Origin: Lactuca virosa
Taxonomy: Eukaryota > Streptophyta > Magnoliopsida > Asterales > Asteraceae
NCBI GenBank assembly: GCA_928212115.1
Contig: CAKMRJ010000001.1
Location: 188,529,676-188,593,675, forward strand
Direction: 5' to 3'
DNA length: 64,000 bases
This document shows, piece after piece, positions 49,851 to 61,867 of this stretch (position 1 is its first letter; every line of letters begins with the position of its first letter). A program made the position numbers and the translations under genes. Under the pieces are notes generated by a model. It did not search any database. It saw only the letters and a list, made by a program, of their open reading frames with translations, and had not been told where the DNA came from.

Positions 49851-49881
49851 GTTTGTGATCCTCGGCATCCCAGTCACAAAC
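49851..49881 (+). other. CGGCATCCC-loop hairpin 1 of D
   Basis: Perfect 8-bp stem GTTTGTGA / TCACAAAC, 15-nt loop TCCTCGGCATCCCAG. Confidence 0.85.
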
Positions 49882-50030
49882 TTGAGAGGGCACAATCGAG
49901 ATTCAAACATGCCATTGAAAGTTCAATGTATCTCAAAAGATCTAGGAGTTTCAAATCCAATTAAAACTTAATTATATTTCGTTTTTCATGGTGGAAATTG
50001 GTAAATCGTCATTTACCTACCTTCAACTAT

Positions 50031-50070
50031 TTTATAACTCGGATTACGGCATCCCTCTTCCAGTTATAAA
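50031..50070 (+). other. CGGCATCCC-loop hairpin 2 of D
   Basis: Perfect 9-bp stem TTTATAACT / AGTTATAAA, loop of 22 nt containing GATTACGGCATCCCTCTTC. Confidence 0.88.
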
Positions 50071-50157
50071 TAGGTTGTTGGATCCTAGCATTAATATTTC
50101 ATATTGGGTGTTATATTAAGGACTTTAAATCAACTAACTTGAATTTCTCCCTTATAG

Positions 50158-50834
50158 ATGTCTCCTTCAGACAACTATGGTCTTCCCAAATCTTTGGGAA
50201 CAAGCTATCCAATGAAGATGATATCCCAAAATGGCAATCAAGGTGAAAGATCAATCCCTTTGTTGTGCATTAGTGGGACTGGAAATCATACTTCATTTCC
50301 TCCACCTCCTCCAATAAATCTTCGTATCCCACAAGTTTCAAGACTTGATAAGTTCTAAGTCACTCAATCCCTATTGGCAAACAAAGTCTATATGTGCTTA
50401 GGTCTTGGAGATTAAGTCACATATTGACAAGCCGGGAGAGTTAGGTGTCAAAGTCTTGAGGAAGCTGGCTGTTGACTTGGTTCTTCAGTCACTCCCTGAT
50501 GACAGATCACGACATGACCCTTTAATGATCTTATCTATTTACTTGGTGATGTTGAATCAGAAATGATTTGGAACACTGGTAAAGCAAATTTGATTAGAAG
50601 ATCAACTTCCCAAAACTTCATAGACATTGACAATGGTGACACTGGAAATCCAGAAAAACTTTCTCTTCCCAATGGAAAGGGATCGGCCATAGTCAACTTC
50701 GTTGACCAAATGGTAAAGAGAAAGGCCAAGTCTGAGATAGTCCCATGTACCATTCCCAAAGAGTCCATATGTGCCTATTGCCAAAGGAAAGGGGCATTGG
50801 TTGCGAAGCTGCCGAATTTACCTGAAACCTCATA
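50158..50834 (+). pseudogene. gag: D gag remnant
   Basis: ATG 50158 opens a 66-codon frame (MSPSDNYGLPKSLGTSYPMK). Downstream pieces in shifted frames resemble copia gag: a VLEIKSHIDK-like helix near 50405, an LAVDLVLQSLPDD-like helix near 50470, and a zinc knuckle near 50770 (CAYCQRKGALVAKLPN) in which the His and last Cys are gone. Several frameshifts; non-functional. Confidence 0.65.
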
Positions 50835-52469
50835 AGGATGGTAAAGTCAAAAGTTTGACTCTACTTCAGGTAAAGTCCGTTATCTAACTCAATTAAGTCT
50901 CTTTTGGAGATTCTTAATACATGATGTAATGTAATTACATTTTGATGTTTTTAAAGAATCAAAAGGAAGCTTAAAGAAAAGGTATGTTGATTCTGATCGC
51001 ATGGTTCGATGACCAGAATTTTGAGCCACTACATAAGAGTTATGAGATATTACTTAGGAATAGATAAGAACAAAGTTTTCATATGTATTTTCATTGTAAG
51101 GATAAGTTTTTCCGCAAGTTTTAAAATAAAAGAAAAAAATTTGTATTATTTATTTTAAGTATCCTTACAAAGGCATTTGTGAAAAATTGTTGTTTATATG
51201 TTTCCATCGATAAACAATATTGGAAAATGAATTTGATTCTTTCGTTTGTGGTAGTGTCGTAATTTATCAAATAAGGAAAGATTCTCATCACCCAAGTTTC
51301 AGTTGGATAGAAACTTGGAATCATGCAAGTTGTATTGTGTGATGAATGAGATTTTTCATCTTTGGTAAATTAAGACTAATTCCTTGTTCACATTCGCATG
51401 TGAGTCAAGTGAAGGACTAAAGGATCGGGTACATTAGGTTGTGCACTAGTGAGGTCCACCACAAAGGTTGATAATATTATTCGTTATGATTTACTAAAGT
51501 TTAGTAAATATGATTATGCTTACAAGTTTAAGTGTAATTCTGAAACATTGGAAAAGTTTCAATATATGACAGAATGAATAAGAAGAATCAAATAGGGCAG
51601 AAAGATAAAAGTTTCTCCAATCTGAAGAGATGGGAGAGCACTTGTGTATCTTGTTTTATGATTATCTTAGTGATTATGGAACCATATCACAATTGATCTT
51701 CTAAGGACACCTTAGTGCATTTGTTGGCTAAGGAGAGGAATCGTGAATTGTGGAAATGGTTAAATCAAAAGATAAATCATACTTCGTTCCAAAATCAAAT
51801 CTTAGAGTCATACTTCAAGATTGAGCCTTGAGTGACATAATCTTAAGAAAGGTTTAAAACACTTGTCAAATGTAGAGTAAAATGTTTTCTTACTCTTGTA
51901 CATTTGAAATTGGTAAGTTGTGATGTTTTGGATAAAACAAAGACCAACTAAGGCCAATTATGTGAAGTGTTTGTAAAAGAATCCACACTATCTCTTGAAT
52001 ATTTGGCAAGAGAGTCTTATATGTCAAGAGGACAGTGGGAGTCTAAAAGATCTTAAGATAGGTTCAAGAACTAATCAAGATATTTTGTTAATCACTAGCC
52101 CACGACTTGAGGTTTGTAACCTATCGTGTTGACATATCATATTTATGTGCCCATTCCAGTTAAAGTTGGCTTTGCATATGAGTTCTGAGAGTTCTCAAAT
52201 GGTTGCATAAAAACCTGGAAGCAATGGTAGGCCCTTGTGCTGCCGGGTGGCAAGAAATTAAGATTGAACAAGTTCAGTCCATATGTGTTTGGATTTGCCA
52301 CTAACCTTGTCTTGTGATTATGGTTATGACAAATTCACATGGATAGGAACACATACACCATTAAATCTAAGTGTCATAATTGTTTCTCTCCGATTCATGA
52401 AAATGATGGTGAGGAAACTCTTTCACTAAGTAGATTTTAAGTAGATAGCAATTGTGAGAATGACAAAAG

Positions 52470-52515
52470 GTCTAAACATTATGATTACGGCATCCCTCTT
52501 CATAATTGTTTAGAC
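52470..52515 (+). other. CGGCATCCC-loop hairpin 3 of D
   Basis: Stem GTCTAAACATTATG against CATAATTGTTTAGAC: 14 pairs with one bulged T. Loop of 17 nt, ATTACGGCATCCCTCTT. Confidence 0.9.
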
Positions 52516-52932
52516 ACACAAGTGAGCTATCTAAGGAAAGGTCTATGATTTTGATAAAGTCTTATCAAAACATCTCGTATCAGAAATCTGAACTTTGGTA
52601 AGAAAGTCAATAAAGTATTATTTTTCTAGAAGTCCAGCTGATTTCTGAGTACATGTCAAAGCTAGTGGGAGCATAAGTGTTATGCTAGTAAGATAATAAT
52701 TATTATGCTAGTGGGAGCATGATGATTATGTTGCAAGTTAACAATGTTAATTATAGAAAACAAAAGTTTCAATTCGCTTTGAAAAGTTGTTTCCCTATAA
52801 TTAAGGGAGAGGATTTTATACTTCATTCCAATTCTACAAGCTTAGATTGAGATTTTAATCAACTTTAGTCAAGGATATATATGAATGTTATGTTGGAATG
52901 GTTCAACATAAGGAAATTCTATATATGTTGCG

Positions 52933-52988
52933 TTCTCAAAATTCGATTATGATTACGGCATACCTCTTCATAGTTCGAATTGTGAGAA
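52933..52988 (+). other. CGGCATACC-loop hairpin 4 of D
   Basis: Long stem: left arm TTCTCAAAATTCGATTATG, right arm CATAGTTCGAATTGTGAGAA. About 18 pairs with one bulge, one G-T pair and one mismatch. Loop of 17 nt, ATTACGGCATACCTCTT. Confidence 0.9.
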
Positions 52989-54555
52989 TATGGCAAATAA
53001 AAAAAATTTAGCATGAATCGTGTCCTATATGCTTCGGGTATAGGTTCGATTACATGTGCTATAATCCATTCTAAATTTTCCCAAATGCCTAAGGCATTAA
53101 AATGGAAAAGGAATAGAACTGGAAATGACTAAAATGATTAAGCAATTTTGTCGAGGACAATCTGAGGTTTACCAAAGATTGGTTGCTCATGGACAATTAG
53201 AAGTATAGAGTAAGGACCATATTGACATATTTTCAAAAGAGGAAACTCTTGTTCAGAAGTGATGGTCAAAATGGTAATATGGAATTGTTTCCATAGGTGG
53301 AAGTTGTTCTTTGAATCTGTGTAAGATTAAAGAACTTAATGCAAAGAAGGATGTTCAAAGGAATGTACTTTGAATTTGAGACTTCATTTCCATGGAATTG
53401 ATTTCCATTGGAATTCTTTGTAATGTCTATTGCCAAGTCTTTGTGACTTGTGTGCATAGTCATTACAAGGGGATCATTGCATATAAGTTTAGAGTCTAAC
53501 AGATTATAGTAAATGGCAAGAGTTTGGTATTCTTACATTTACAAAAGGGATTGGGATTGTGAAATGAGCATCGTTGGAGTCATGTTCAATTGATCTATTT
53601 CACAAAAGAAAATAACATAGGTAAACATAGTATGCATGCTTGGTGCATGGCATGACTATTGTTTCAATTCAAGTATTAAGTTGATAAATCGAAACAATGA
53701 CTAATGAGTAATCAATATGGTGCTTAGATAAAAGGGTTTTTATTTACACTCAAAGTGTTGAGGCCATACAAGATTAGTACTATTTTTGTGTTTCACTTTG
53801 CATGTTTTGACTTCCAGAATAACTAGGTCATTCTTCCCGACTGACTAAGTTATTCAAACCATCCATAGTCGGTCATATGTTGGAAGTAGATATGAATCAA
53901 GACTGTCATGAATTTGGCTTGTATGATTTGTCTAATGTGCATTAGACATAGCAGTGGTTGCTACAACATTCATGAGTGCTCATAAGTTCTGAGTATTGGA
54001 TTCAACCCACGCTCATTTGAATCACTCCCCATGGATTTTATCACGAGTGAATCATGAGACGATAATATCGTATATTCTTCAAACCTAGAGATATAAGTTG
54101 TTGACTATGAGTTGGTTATACATTGATTGCACGAAAATGCATTGGTAACTCGATGTTATAAAACGTGCCTTTGTGTATGATTCAACAAGTAGTCAGTACA
54201 ATCATATGAGTCGAAGTTTATCCATTCCTTTTACCTTCGGGATAAAAGCGATATCTGTGTCCCCCCTTGATGATTTAGTGATGACAAAATGTAAGTGCTC
54301 GGCCGGGCCTGGACTGATTTGATTTGTTCAATTAGTCAGTCATCATAAATCAGAAATCGAGAAACAACAAATGGACAGAGAGAATGATTATAATCCATGT
54401 CTCAGTCCATATGATATCTAGAATGGAGGAATATATGATCACTTATATAATGGACTCGTCATTGATTTGTTCAGAGTTCGGCGGCAGCTTTTAAGAGCTA
54501 CGATTGCTGGTCAGGTTGTGAAGGCGTACTTGCAATAATAGTTATTAGACTTATC

Positions 54556-54567
54556 CAAGTGGGAGAC
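54556..54567 (+). promoter_or_regulatory. Polypurine tract of D
   Basis: CAAGTGGGAGAC-type tract directly before the 3' LTR, typical of plant copia elements. Confidence 0.88.
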
Positions 54568-55318
54568 TGTTGGATTAGTGTCTAAGTCCATAACTATAAT
54601 TGGTATATACTTGACCCGACCCGACATGGTCCATTTGGGTTGCATGGCATCATGCATTTGGATAGACTAAAATGAGAGAAATAACACTTAAGGTTTATTA
54701 ATATATTATAAGTTCTAATATATTAATAAGATTATTTAATTAGTATTGATCAAGAATTAATCTAGAATTAATTAAGTGATCAAAAGAAGACTAACTAAAT
54801 ATATGGGTTGATTGTGTAAATCACCCATACTTATATAGTGGGCTAATGCTCCATGGATTATCAATTTGGACTAAAACCCATAGGATGCTCCATGGTGTAT
54901 TTGAACCCATGGATCCAAGGAAATGGAAAGCCATGACAATTAGGGTTTACCCTAATAGTGTCACACTATATAAACATATCATTCTTGTCAAAATCGGCCA
55001 CTAAGTCTATGTGTAGAGGGCAAACCGATTTCATGAAGTGTGTACTTTCTCTCAAGTTATTCCAAGTGTTTGTGATGTTGTGTGAACCATTTGAGGTGTC
55101 ACACTTGGGGCACTAGGATCTTGAGCTCCATGGAATCAAGCACCAAACAAGAGGTATGTAATTCTACTAGAATTTATATTATGTGTACTTTATATTATGC
55201 TAGTTAGAACAATACCTTGGAAAATTGATATTTGCATGTATAATAGAGAAAACATAGATCCAAGGTATTTAGGGTTGCATGTACACCATAGGAGTGTTAG
55301 AATGCTCAAAACCCAACA
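54568..55318 (+). mobile_element. D 3' LTR
   Basis: 751 bp, ends AAAACCCAACA. Differs from the 5' copy by about a dozen substitutions and one 2-bp indel (TATGTGTAC). Confidence 0.93.
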
Positions 55319-55323
55319 CGTTT

Positions 55324-58300
55324 CTCCTCGATAACTCTTATGCATGCATTCTGTTTGATAGTGGAGCGGAGAGGAGTTTCGTGAATCAAAAGTTTGGTCA
55401 CTTACTTAAGCAAAAATCACGAGCACTTAGAGACCCGTTCACTGTAGAAATGGCTAATGGAAAGACACAGAGTACTAACTGCATATACATAGGTTGTACT
55501 CTAACTCTAGATAGCCATTCATTTTCAATCGACCTCATGCCAGTCTCAATTAAAAGTTTTGATGTCATTATCGGCATGGATTGGTTGAGTCTACATCGCG
55601 CCGACATCATGTGTTATGAAAAGGCGGTTCGCCTTAATCTGCCCTCTAGCGAAACTCTAGCAATCTACGGCGACAAACCTAGCACTAACCTTCGCCTCAT
55701 CTCGAGCATTCAAGCCCAGAAATTCATGCGAAAGGAATGTCGCGCATTCCTTGCTCATGTTGTCGATGTGAGCCAAGAAACGAAATACATTAAGAACATT
55801 CCAGTAGTACGCGATTTTCCCGACATCTTTCCAGAAGAACTCCCAGGATTACCTCCACAACGTCAAGTCGAGTTCAGAATCGACTTAGTTCCAGGGGCTA
55901 CCCCAGTAGCCAAATCGCCCTACCGTCTAGCACCTGCAGAGATGCAAGAACTGTCCGGTCAACTTAACGAACTGCTCAGCAAGGGCTTTATAAGACCAAT
56001 CTTCTCACCCTCGGGAGCTCCAGTCTTGTTCGTCAAGAAGAAAGACGGATCGTTTCGTATGTGCATCGACTATAGGGAGCTCAACAAACTGACCGTCAAA
56101 AATCGTTACCCTCTGCCTCATATAGACGATTTGTTCGACCAATTTCAAGGGGCGAACTTCTTTTCGAAAATCGACCTAAGATCCGGGTATCACCAATTAC
56201 GGGTGTTAGGGGAGGATGTTCCGAAGACAGCCTTCCGGACTCGTTATGGACACTACGAATTCGTAGTGATGTCGTTCGGATTAACCAACGCGCCCGCGGT
56301 ATTCATGGATTTAATGAATAGGTTGTGTCGTCCTTACTTGGATCAGTTTGTAATCGTCTTCATCGATGACATACTTATCTACTCTCGTAGTAAGGAGGAG
56401 CATAGTCAACATCTTCAACAGGTCTTGGAAACATTACGATCGGAGAAGCTCTATGCGAAGTTCTCGAAATGCGAGTTTTGGATCCGAAGAGTCGAATTCT
56501 TAGCACACGTGATTAGCGAAGAAGGAATACACGTGGACCCTTCCAAAATCAAAGCCATTGAGAGCTGGTCAGCACCGAAGACGCCTACAGAAATTCATCA
56601 ATTTCTAGGCCTCGCTGGCTACTATCGCAGGTTCATTCAGAACTTCTCACGGATTGCGAAACCTCTTACGACGTTGACCCAGAAAGGCGTGGCTTTTGAC
56701 TGGGAAGAGAAGCAGGAGAAAGCGTTCCAAACTCTAAAGCGAGCCTTATGCACCGCACCGATACTATCCCTCCCTGAAGGGATTGAAGACTTCGTGGTCT
56801 ATTGTGATGCGTCAAATCAAGGGCTCGGCTGTGTGTTGATGCAGCCAGGTAAGTTCATTGCCTATGCCTCGAGACAGCTGAAGACACACGAGGTCAACTA
56901 CACCACCCACGATCTTGAGTTGGGAGCAGTAGTGTTTGCTCTGAAGATCTGGAGACACTACCTGTATGGTACAAAAAGCACAAACTTTACAGACCACAAA
57001 AGCCTACAACATATATTCGACCAGAAGGAGCTCAACATGAGACAACGACGATGGGTCGAGCTACTCAGTGATTACGAATGCGAAATTCGTTATCATCCCG
57101 GCAAAGCCAACGTAGTAGCTGACGCCCTAAGTCAGAAAGAATACTCTGGTCGTAGAGTCAAATCTTTGACTATGACTATCCATTCACACTTGTCCACACA
57201 AATTAAGGAGGCTCAGCTTGACGCTTTGAAACCTGAAAATGTGGCGGTTGAATCCTTAAGAGGGATGGATAAGAATTTGGAAGTCAAGGGTTGCGGAGCC
57301 TTATATCTCATGGATCGGATCTGGACACCGAAACACGGTGGTTTCAGAGACTTGGTCATGACCGAGGCACACAACACTCGATATTCCGTCCACCCAGGTT
57401 CAGATAAGATGTATCTGGATCTTAAAAAGTTATACTGGTGGCCTAACATGAAAGCAGAGATTGCTACCTTCGTAAGTAAATGCCTTACTTGCGCCAAGGT
57501 TAAGGTCGAATACCAGAAACTCTCAGGCTTACCACAACAGCCGGATATACCGGAATGGAAGTGGGAGCGGATCACGATGGACTTCATAACCAAGCTGCCC
57601 AAGGCAACGGGTAGTCTCGATACCATTTGGGTGATCGTAGACAGGCTAACAAAGTCCGCACACTTCCTGCCTATCAAAGAGACGGAAAAAATGGAGAAGC
57701 TAACAAAAACCTACATAAGGGAGATTGTAAGACTGCACGGTGTTCCCATATCCATTATCTCTGATAGAGATAGTAGATTCACTTCGAGGTTCTGGCAGTC
57801 GCTACAAACTTCCCTAGGAACTAGGCTGGACATGAGTACAGCCTACCATCCACAGACCGACGGACAAAGTGAGAGGACTATCCAAACCTTGGAGGATATG
57901 TTGCGAGCCTGTGTGATCGACTTTAGAAAGGCATGGGATACTCATTTTCCCCTTGTCGATTTTTCCTACAACAACAATTATCACACGAGCATAAAGGTTG
58001 CTCCATTTGAAGCCCTCTATGGCCGTAAGTGCAGATCCCCTCTGTGATGGGCTGAGGTGGGCGACACGCAGTTAGCTAGAGGACGAGTTCCTGACAGCAC
58101 TCTCACAGGTCCGGAAATCATTCGAGAAAGGACAGAGAAGATCGTTCAGATTCGTGAACGATTGAAAGCCTCTAGAGACCGACAGAAAAGCTACACAGAC
58201 AAACAAAGGAAACCTTTGGAATTCCAAGTGGGAGACCGAGTCCTTTTGAAAGTCTCACCCTGGTACGGCTTGATACGCTTCAGAAAGCGTGGAAAGCTAA

Positions 58301-58647
58301 ATCCAAGATACATAGGGCCTTTCGAGATTCTCGCCAGAAACGGCCCTGTAGCTTACAAACTCAATTTACCCCGCGAGCTTAGTAACGTACACTCTACTTT
58401 CCACATCTCAAACTTGAAAGAGTGTATGTCCGACGAGACTCTTGTAATCCCACTCGACGAGATCGAAATCAACGAGAGCCTCAACTTCGTGGAAGAACCA
58501 GTAGAGATCATGGACCGTGAGGTCAAGCGAACGAAAAAAAGCCATATCCCGATAGTGAAGGTTCGCTGGAACGCCAAGCGAGGACCTGAATTCACTTGGG
58601 AGCGCGAGGATCAGTTTAGACTGAAATATCCTCATCTTTTCGCTTAG
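55324..58647 (+). pseudogene. pol: B pol polyprotein (one stop codon)
   Basis: Continues the gag frame after D. Aspartic protease DSG at 55357; RT with VKKKDGSFRMCIDYREL at 56032 and catalytic FIDD at 56359-56370; RNase H with YCDAS near 56800 and TDHKSL near 56986; integrase zinc region H..H..CLTC (57365-57500), DDE core with DFITKLP near 57580, SDRDSRFTSRFW near 57760 and YHPQTDGQSERT near 57847. A C-terminal domain ends FTWEREDQFRLKYPHLFA. The only break is TGA 58045-58047. The apparent upstream ATG at 55279 lies in the D LTR and is not B's start. Confidence 0.93.
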
Positions 58648-58700
58648 TTATTTGTAATGGCTTACTTGTGTAAACTCTAATTTCTGGACGAAATTCTCTC

Positions 58701-58714
58701 TAATGGGGGGATGA
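58701..58714 (+). promoter_or_regulatory. Polypurine tract of B
   Basis: TAATGGGGGGATGA directly before the 3' LTR. Confidence 0.9.
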
Positions 58715-61291
58715 TGTGACAACCCAAAATTTTCATCTAGAGCTATTATTCAAATCAATTAAAGTTAGACTCGTTTTTTTGCAATTTTCTAGCTTGTTTT
58801 TGAGTCATTTGGTGTTCTAAACCTAGTAGATGCAGTTAGAAGTTTGGATTTGTGTTTCCGCAAGTTCACCATACGCAAAAAGTGGCCAAACACTCCAACA
58901 ATAGGAGTGTACGGTCACACACTTGGGTGTGCGGCCTCACACACCCTCCTGGCAGCACACACGAATGTATATAGTAGAACGCATCCTTCCTTAGACTCTT
59001 TTCGCACTCCTAATCCAAGAACACACTTCTCTCTCAACTATCATCCGAATTTTCTTATAGATCTTCAAGTGATATGTGTTTCTCCTTATGTTAATTTGAT
59101 TCAATACGCTTCCTAAGTAACAACACATGATTTCATCCATGAAAATACTCCTTTTGTTTAGATCTTCAAGTGTTCTTCAAGAACACCAAGAACACCTACT
59201 AAGTTCTTGAGCTCCAAACACCCCCATACACTTATCCATTGTAAGTACCCTACTCCTACATGTGTTTAGATATATTTGAGCCTTGTTTAAAAGTCCAGAA
59301 CTCGATCTGCAAGGAGTGTGCGGCCGCCACACTCATGTGGTCGTACACCCCTTATTTAGTGCTTTAAGGCCTCAAACTCACAGTATGCTAGCAAACGATC
59401 AAAACTGACTTAGGGATACAAGATATAACCTTAAAACATGTTTTTTGACCATTTTCCCTAGGAGTGTGCGGCCAGCACACTCCCTGACCGCACACACCTG
59501 GCCGCACCCCAATGGCCAGCACACCAGGTGGCCGCACATGACCCTGTACGCCGTACACCCACTTCAGAAGGCTTTTGATGCTTCTAACACTTTAATCTAA
59601 GTGTTTTCTAAGTCCTAGGGTGTTTTCCTTCATGATTAGTGGTATATAGACTAATATTATTCATATATATGCCAATATATGCTCATTACGGTCCATTGTG
59701 CCAGTCTACACTTAACACACTTGCATCCTTCAACCCGATCTTTCATTCGCACCACTCACTACAGGTGAGTTCATACCCCTTAATCAACCTTTTAAATGAT
59801 TTTAAATGCTTTGTGGGGGAATACAAGTTGAATTATTATAGTTATTATATCAATCACCTGTGATTATAACTACCAAACAAGCGGATTTCTTACTTTTCAA
59901 ACTGTGTTATCAACCAAACTCTTCATCGTTTTACAAACTCTTTTACATGCTAAATACTTTTATTAAACAACTCTTTTAAACTTCTATTTTGTCAAATGTG
60001 TATCTATATAGATCTATTATATAAAATAGGATTGAAAGGACTTAAGACTGATAGCTCACCTTACTTCCTGTTCCTTGTTTGGTTGTGGACTTAGGGTATC
60101 GGTTGTTTGTCCAAAGGTCGTTTGAATCTTAGTATATATCTTAGGTATTAGTATATAGATATAAAGTTCCTTCCTTCAGTTCAATACCTTTGGGTAGCAA
60201 GGGTATACATCATGTTCATTCATACAAACAACATTACTAGTAAACTATAATAGTATAGTTAGGAAGTTACTAATACTATTACAAGAACAATGAACATACA
60301 AAGAGTCAGTTCATACATGAGTCAATGCATACTATTATGAGAAACTAAGAGAACATACATACATACTAGACAGAGAGAACATACAATACAGCCAGTACAT
60401 ACATTACATATACAATTATACAATAACATAAATGTGGACCGTCGTTCGGGGAATGGCATCACCTGTCATGGTTCGATTTGTAGCCAGAATCTCCTAGAGG
60501 GGAGAGCATGAATTTGTGTATAGATCTATACTGGATTGACTATCCTACACCTTGTTGTTCGCTACAGTGGGACTTGCAAGTCTACGGGTGCCAAATGTCA
60601 TTTTTCGTCTGACGTATTTCATCGTCGTGTTATTAGTCGATAGTATGGTACAACCAGGTCACATCATACCTTAATTTCAATTGGTTTAAGGTAGAAAGTA
60701 CAAGCAGTAAGTTACTATAATACAACACATAGTACTTTATTATTTCCCCATTGCATTCACATTGTGATCTTTTCACATAAAAGGTAATGTAAAACTATAT
60801 TTTTTGATTAATGATAGTCACACTTGGGAAATATACACTCTTACAAGAAACAAACATACATTTCATTTGATGCCTTGGTAGAAGGCTACTTTTAGTAGAA
60901 ATATAGGAATTTTATAGGAGATACAAAATTTACAACTTACACATCAAGTACTTAATAAAGACATTTTCATACAAACAATGACACTGAATGCTTATGAACT
61001 CACCAGCTTTAAAGCTGATAACTCTATCAAAATAACTTGTATTCTCAGGTCATCAGTGTAGACAGGTACCGTGCTAGGTTTGGAAGAAGACGGAGCTCGT
61101 TCAAGACTCATCTCTTATTTTGATTTACATTTTTGGTGTCTTATAAACTTCACAGAACACACTTGTATGAAATTATATTAGTAATGCAATGGATGATGTT
61201 GTTGCTTGTTTACTACTATTCTTTGTTGTGATACTGTACATGACGTCCTCCACCCCCGAACGATTCCGCCGTTCCGGTTTGGGGTGTAACA
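58715..61291 (+). mobile_element. B 3' LTR
   Basis: TGTGACAACCC to GGGTGTAACA. Same order of blocks as the 5' LTR but with many single-base gaps. All three CGGCCG palindromes are altered here (near 58930, 59323 and 59470). 19-nt core at 60067-60085; the CCTAT hairpin at 60241-60260 is degenerate. GTATAGATCTATAC at 60518-60531. Confidence 0.93.
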
Positions 61292-61867
61292 TGTCATAAG
61301 CTCCTTCATCTCTGTTGGTGCTAATCGGTATGGTGCTTTTGCTATTGGCATCGTTCCTAGTAAAAAGTCTATTCTGAACTCCACTCCACTTGTCTATCAG
61401 GCGTAATCCGGAAGATCTTCGGGAAATACTTCTGGATAATCACACACCACTGGTATACTCTGCACCTCCTTTTTCTCCTTCTTTGCATCGATCATGTATG
61501 CCAGATATGATGTACATCCCTTGTGGAAATGATTCCATAATTTACTCTACGTTTGTCCCCATACACCATAAATGACTCTTTCCCTGACGGGTTTACTTTT
61601 ACTATCTTCTTTCTGCACAATATTTATGCATCATTGGTGCTAAGCCAATCCATTCCCAGCACGATGTCGAAACCATTTAGCTCGATAGGCAATAATTCTC
61701 GTGGAAGTTATTCCCATTAAAATCAATGAAGATGTTTTTAATGCGATGCCTAACAGGTACAAACTTACCACTAGCAACTTCGACTAATAAAGCATTATCT
61801 AGTCTATCGACAGGCAAAGCTAGTTTTATACCAATTCATGCGAAATAAGGAGTAGTTGGCTCCAGAA
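61292..61867 (-). pseudogene. pol: A pol, protease to RT start (broken)
   Basis: Reading on minus: protease DSGA near 61860 in a frame shifted by one from gag, a decayed linker, then the VEFRIDFLLGTMPIAKAPYR segment (61384-61310) typical of the start of the gypsy RT. A GTGGA duplication and frameshift lie near 61395-61405. Interrupted at 61292 by B; continues at 30846. Confidence 0.85.

Larger units (their letters stand above)
48264..50157 (+). other. D leader with repeated hairpins
   Basis: Non-coding. It starts with a cluster of ACTCGTCGAGT-type palindromes (48334-48422), then four CTTG-loop hairpins (48702-49128) and two CGGCATCCC-loop hairpins (49851, 50031). Around 49680-49800 a GTGGAGCGTGTGTGGTTAACC-like word occurs twice. 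Confidence 0.7.
50835..54555 (+). other. D interior where pol is expected, non-coding
   Basis: About 3.7 kb without a convincing protease, integrase, RT or RNase H motif in any frame. Weak echoes of copia-like reading occur but I cannot support them. Two further CGGCAT-loop hairpins lie at 52470-52515 and 52933-52988. Confidence 0.6.
47501..55318 (+). mobile_element. Element D: copia-type element with mostly non-coding interior
   Basis: 7,818 bp, LTRs 47501-48249 and 54568-55318, target duplication CGTTT (47496-47500, 55319-55323). PBS and PPT intact. LTR start TGTTGGATTAG and the PPT AAGTGGGAGAC are of Ty1/copia style, and a gag remnant fits copia. No integrase or RT motif could be found. 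LTRs differ at roughly a dozen positions by eye, so insertion is recent; the element was probably moved in trans. Confidence 0.88.
30847..61291 (+). mobile_element. Element B: near-intact long-LTR gypsy retrotransposon, host of C and D
   Basis: 5' LTR 30847-30898 plus 42048-44586 (split by C), PBS 44590, upstream reading frame 45301-45924, gag 46310-47500, D insertion, pol 55324-58647, PPT 58701-58714, 3' LTR 58715-61291. Target duplication TGTCA at 30842-30846 and 61292-61296. The C-terminal pol sequence looks like the Tekay/Del-type chromovirus group, but I cannot confirm a chromodomain. Without C and D the element would be about 11.5 kb. Confidence 0.95.

Noticed and set aside
50158..50358. 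Small novel protein in D
   Set aside because: Position after the leader and the downstream gag-like pieces make it the broken start of copia gag.
55279..55323. ATG 55279 as the start of B pol
   Set aside because: This stretch lies in the D 3' LTR and the CGTTT duplication. B's frame comes from gag at 47500.
58353..58635. Minus-strand frames similar to plus-strand frames at 33941-34370
   Set aside because: Both sets are antisense shadows of the conserved pol C-terminus in B and C.
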